The notes below the pieces were generated by a model that ran no database searches, was not told the origin of the DNA, and saw only the letters and a program-made list of their open reading frames with translations. DNA of 64,000 bases, taken from assembly GCF_034190915.1 (NCBI RefSeq), contig NW_026947704.1, positions 186,001-250,000 on the forward strand, read 5' to 3'. Origin of the DNA: Cavia porcellus. Taxonomy: Eukaryota > Chordata > Mammalia > Rodentia > Caviidae. The position numbers were made by a program, and so were the translations under genes. Of this stretch, positions 63,301 to 64,000 are shown in pieces (position 1 is the stretch's first letter; each line of letters opens with the position of its first letter).

Positions 63301-64000
63301 TCACTAGTAGGAGTGAGAAAAACATCACGGTGTGGTGCGCATTGTATGGGTGTGTGTTACATTACATTCACTAGTAGGAGTGAGAAAAACATCACGGGGT
63401 GGTGCGCATTGTATGGGTGTGTGTTACATTACATTCACTAGTAGGAGTGAGAAAAACATCACGGGGTGGTGCGCATTGAATCGGTGTGTGTTACATTACA
63501 TTCACTAGTAGGAGTGAGAAAAACATCACCGGGTGGTGGGCATTGTATGGGTGTGTGTTACATTACATTCACTAGTAGGAGTGAGAAAAACATCGCGGGG
63601 TGGTGCGCATTGTTTGGGTGTGTGTTACATTAGATTCACTAGTAGGAGTGAGAAAAACATCACGGGGTGGTGCGCATTGTATGGGTGTGTGTTACATTAC
63701 ATTCACTAGTAGGAGTGAGAAAAACATCACGGGGTGGTGCGCATTGTATGGGTGTGTGTTACATTACATTCACTAGTAGGAGTGTGAAAAACATCACGGG
63801 GTGGTGCGCATTGTATGGGTGTGTGTTACATTACATTCACTAGTAGGAGTGAGAAAAACATCACGGGGTGGTGCGCAATGTATGGGTTTGTGTTACATTA
63901 CATTCACTAGTAGGAGTGAGAAAAACATCACGGGGTGGTGCGCATTGTATGGGTGTGTGTTACATTACATTCACTAGTAGGAGTGAGAAAAACATCACGG
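60320..64000 (+). repeat. 23-unit (1541-bp) higher-order repeat at the right edge
   Basis: Copies are 60320-61860 and 61861-63390, then a third from about 63391 running off the window with two units missing (offset 1407). Paired markers at 1541 bp are TTGCGCATTGTTT (60320/61861), GAATCGG or GAATCTG (60530/62071), ACAATAGATTC with GAGTAAAAC (61215/62756) and CACGGTGTGG (61784/63325). Related GAATCGG also occurs at 59123. Confidence 0.9.

Larger units (their letters stand above)
6630..64000 (+). repeat. 67-bp satellite array, about 856 head-to-tail units
   Basis: A uniform-orientation tandem array that runs off the right edge. A canonical unit is 42721-42787: GTGTGTGTTACATTAC, then TTCACTAGTAGGAGTGAG, then AAAAACATCACGGGG, then TGGTGCGCATTGTATGG. 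Composition of that unit is 21 G, 19 T, 18 A and 9 C. The commonest variants are TTAC/TTAG before ATTC, AGTAGG/AGTGGG, GTATGGG/GTGTGGG, TGTGTT/TGTCTT and GCATTG/GCACTG; the GAGAAAAACATCAC to GGTGCGCA part varies least. Length variants of 64-66 bp are scattered, many of them in or beside the GGGTGTGTG tract. Every unit carries ACTAGT or a close variant and TGCGCA. No CENP-B box, telomeric TTAGGG array or unrelated insertion was found, apart from the island at about 27170. I do not recognise the family. No genes are present; GTG-initiated frames of 60-124 residues are by-products of the period. Confidence 0.97.

Noticed and set aside
6630..64000. CRISPR array
   Set aside because: The period is fixed and the whole unit repeats; there are no unique spacers and no cas genes, and the L1 shows a mammalian genome.
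6630..64000. G-quadruplex-forming array
   Set aside because: Each unit has only one GGGG run and a few GG or GGG runs that are widely spaced; no canonical four-run motif.
6630..64000. Telomeric or interstitial telomere repeat
   Set aside because: No TTAGGG tandem is present; the TTACATTACATT part only looks superficially similar.

Overview
The window is nuclear DNA of a placental mammal. The evidence is a full-length, open LINE-1 (L1) retrotransposon with the mammalian two-ORF layout, followed by a very long satellite array. I cannot name the species. The L1 proteins are not close to mouse or human L1 as I remember them, and I do not recognise the 67-bp satellite. No host protein-coding gene, rRNA, tRNA or CRISPR array is visible.

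Layout. (1) Positions 1-379: AT-rich sequence downstream of L1 ORF2, either its 3' UTR or flank; no poly-A tail is seen. (2) Positions 380-6629: an L1 on the minus strand, read right to left. It has a GC-rich promoter of about eight 124-bp monomers (about 5560-6629), a non-repeated 5' UTR (5292-5559), ORF1 (4239-5291, RNA-binding coiled-coil protein), a 19-bp spacer, and ORF2 (380-4219, endonuclease and reverse transcriptase). Both ORFs are uninterrupted and the key catalytic residues are present, so the element is young. (3) About 6630-64000: a head-to-tail satellite with a 67-bp unit, about 856 copies, running off the right edge.

The satellite is a mosaic of duplicated multi-unit blocks, not a uniform array. 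Shared rare variants show repeat offsets of 7, 14, 16, 20, 23, 35-36, 49, 54, 61-63 and 68 units. A copy about 2.96 kb long recurs 4156 bp away, and blocks of about 4 kb recur in 45.8-58 kb. One island at about 27170-27300 holds two strongly diverged units that share only the CGGGGTGGT end of the normal unit. The variants next to this island recur 34-36 kb away, near the right edge.

The many 60-124 residue reading frames across the satellite are by-products of the 67-bp period (67 = 3 x 22 + 1) and are not annotated as genes. The only functional partnership visible is within the L1: the monomer promoter would drive a bicistronic RNA, ORF1p would coat it, and ORF2p would nick and reverse-transcribe. 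The array is best read as heterochromatin-type satellite DNA; whether it is centromeric, pericentromeric or subtelomeric cannot be decided from this window.
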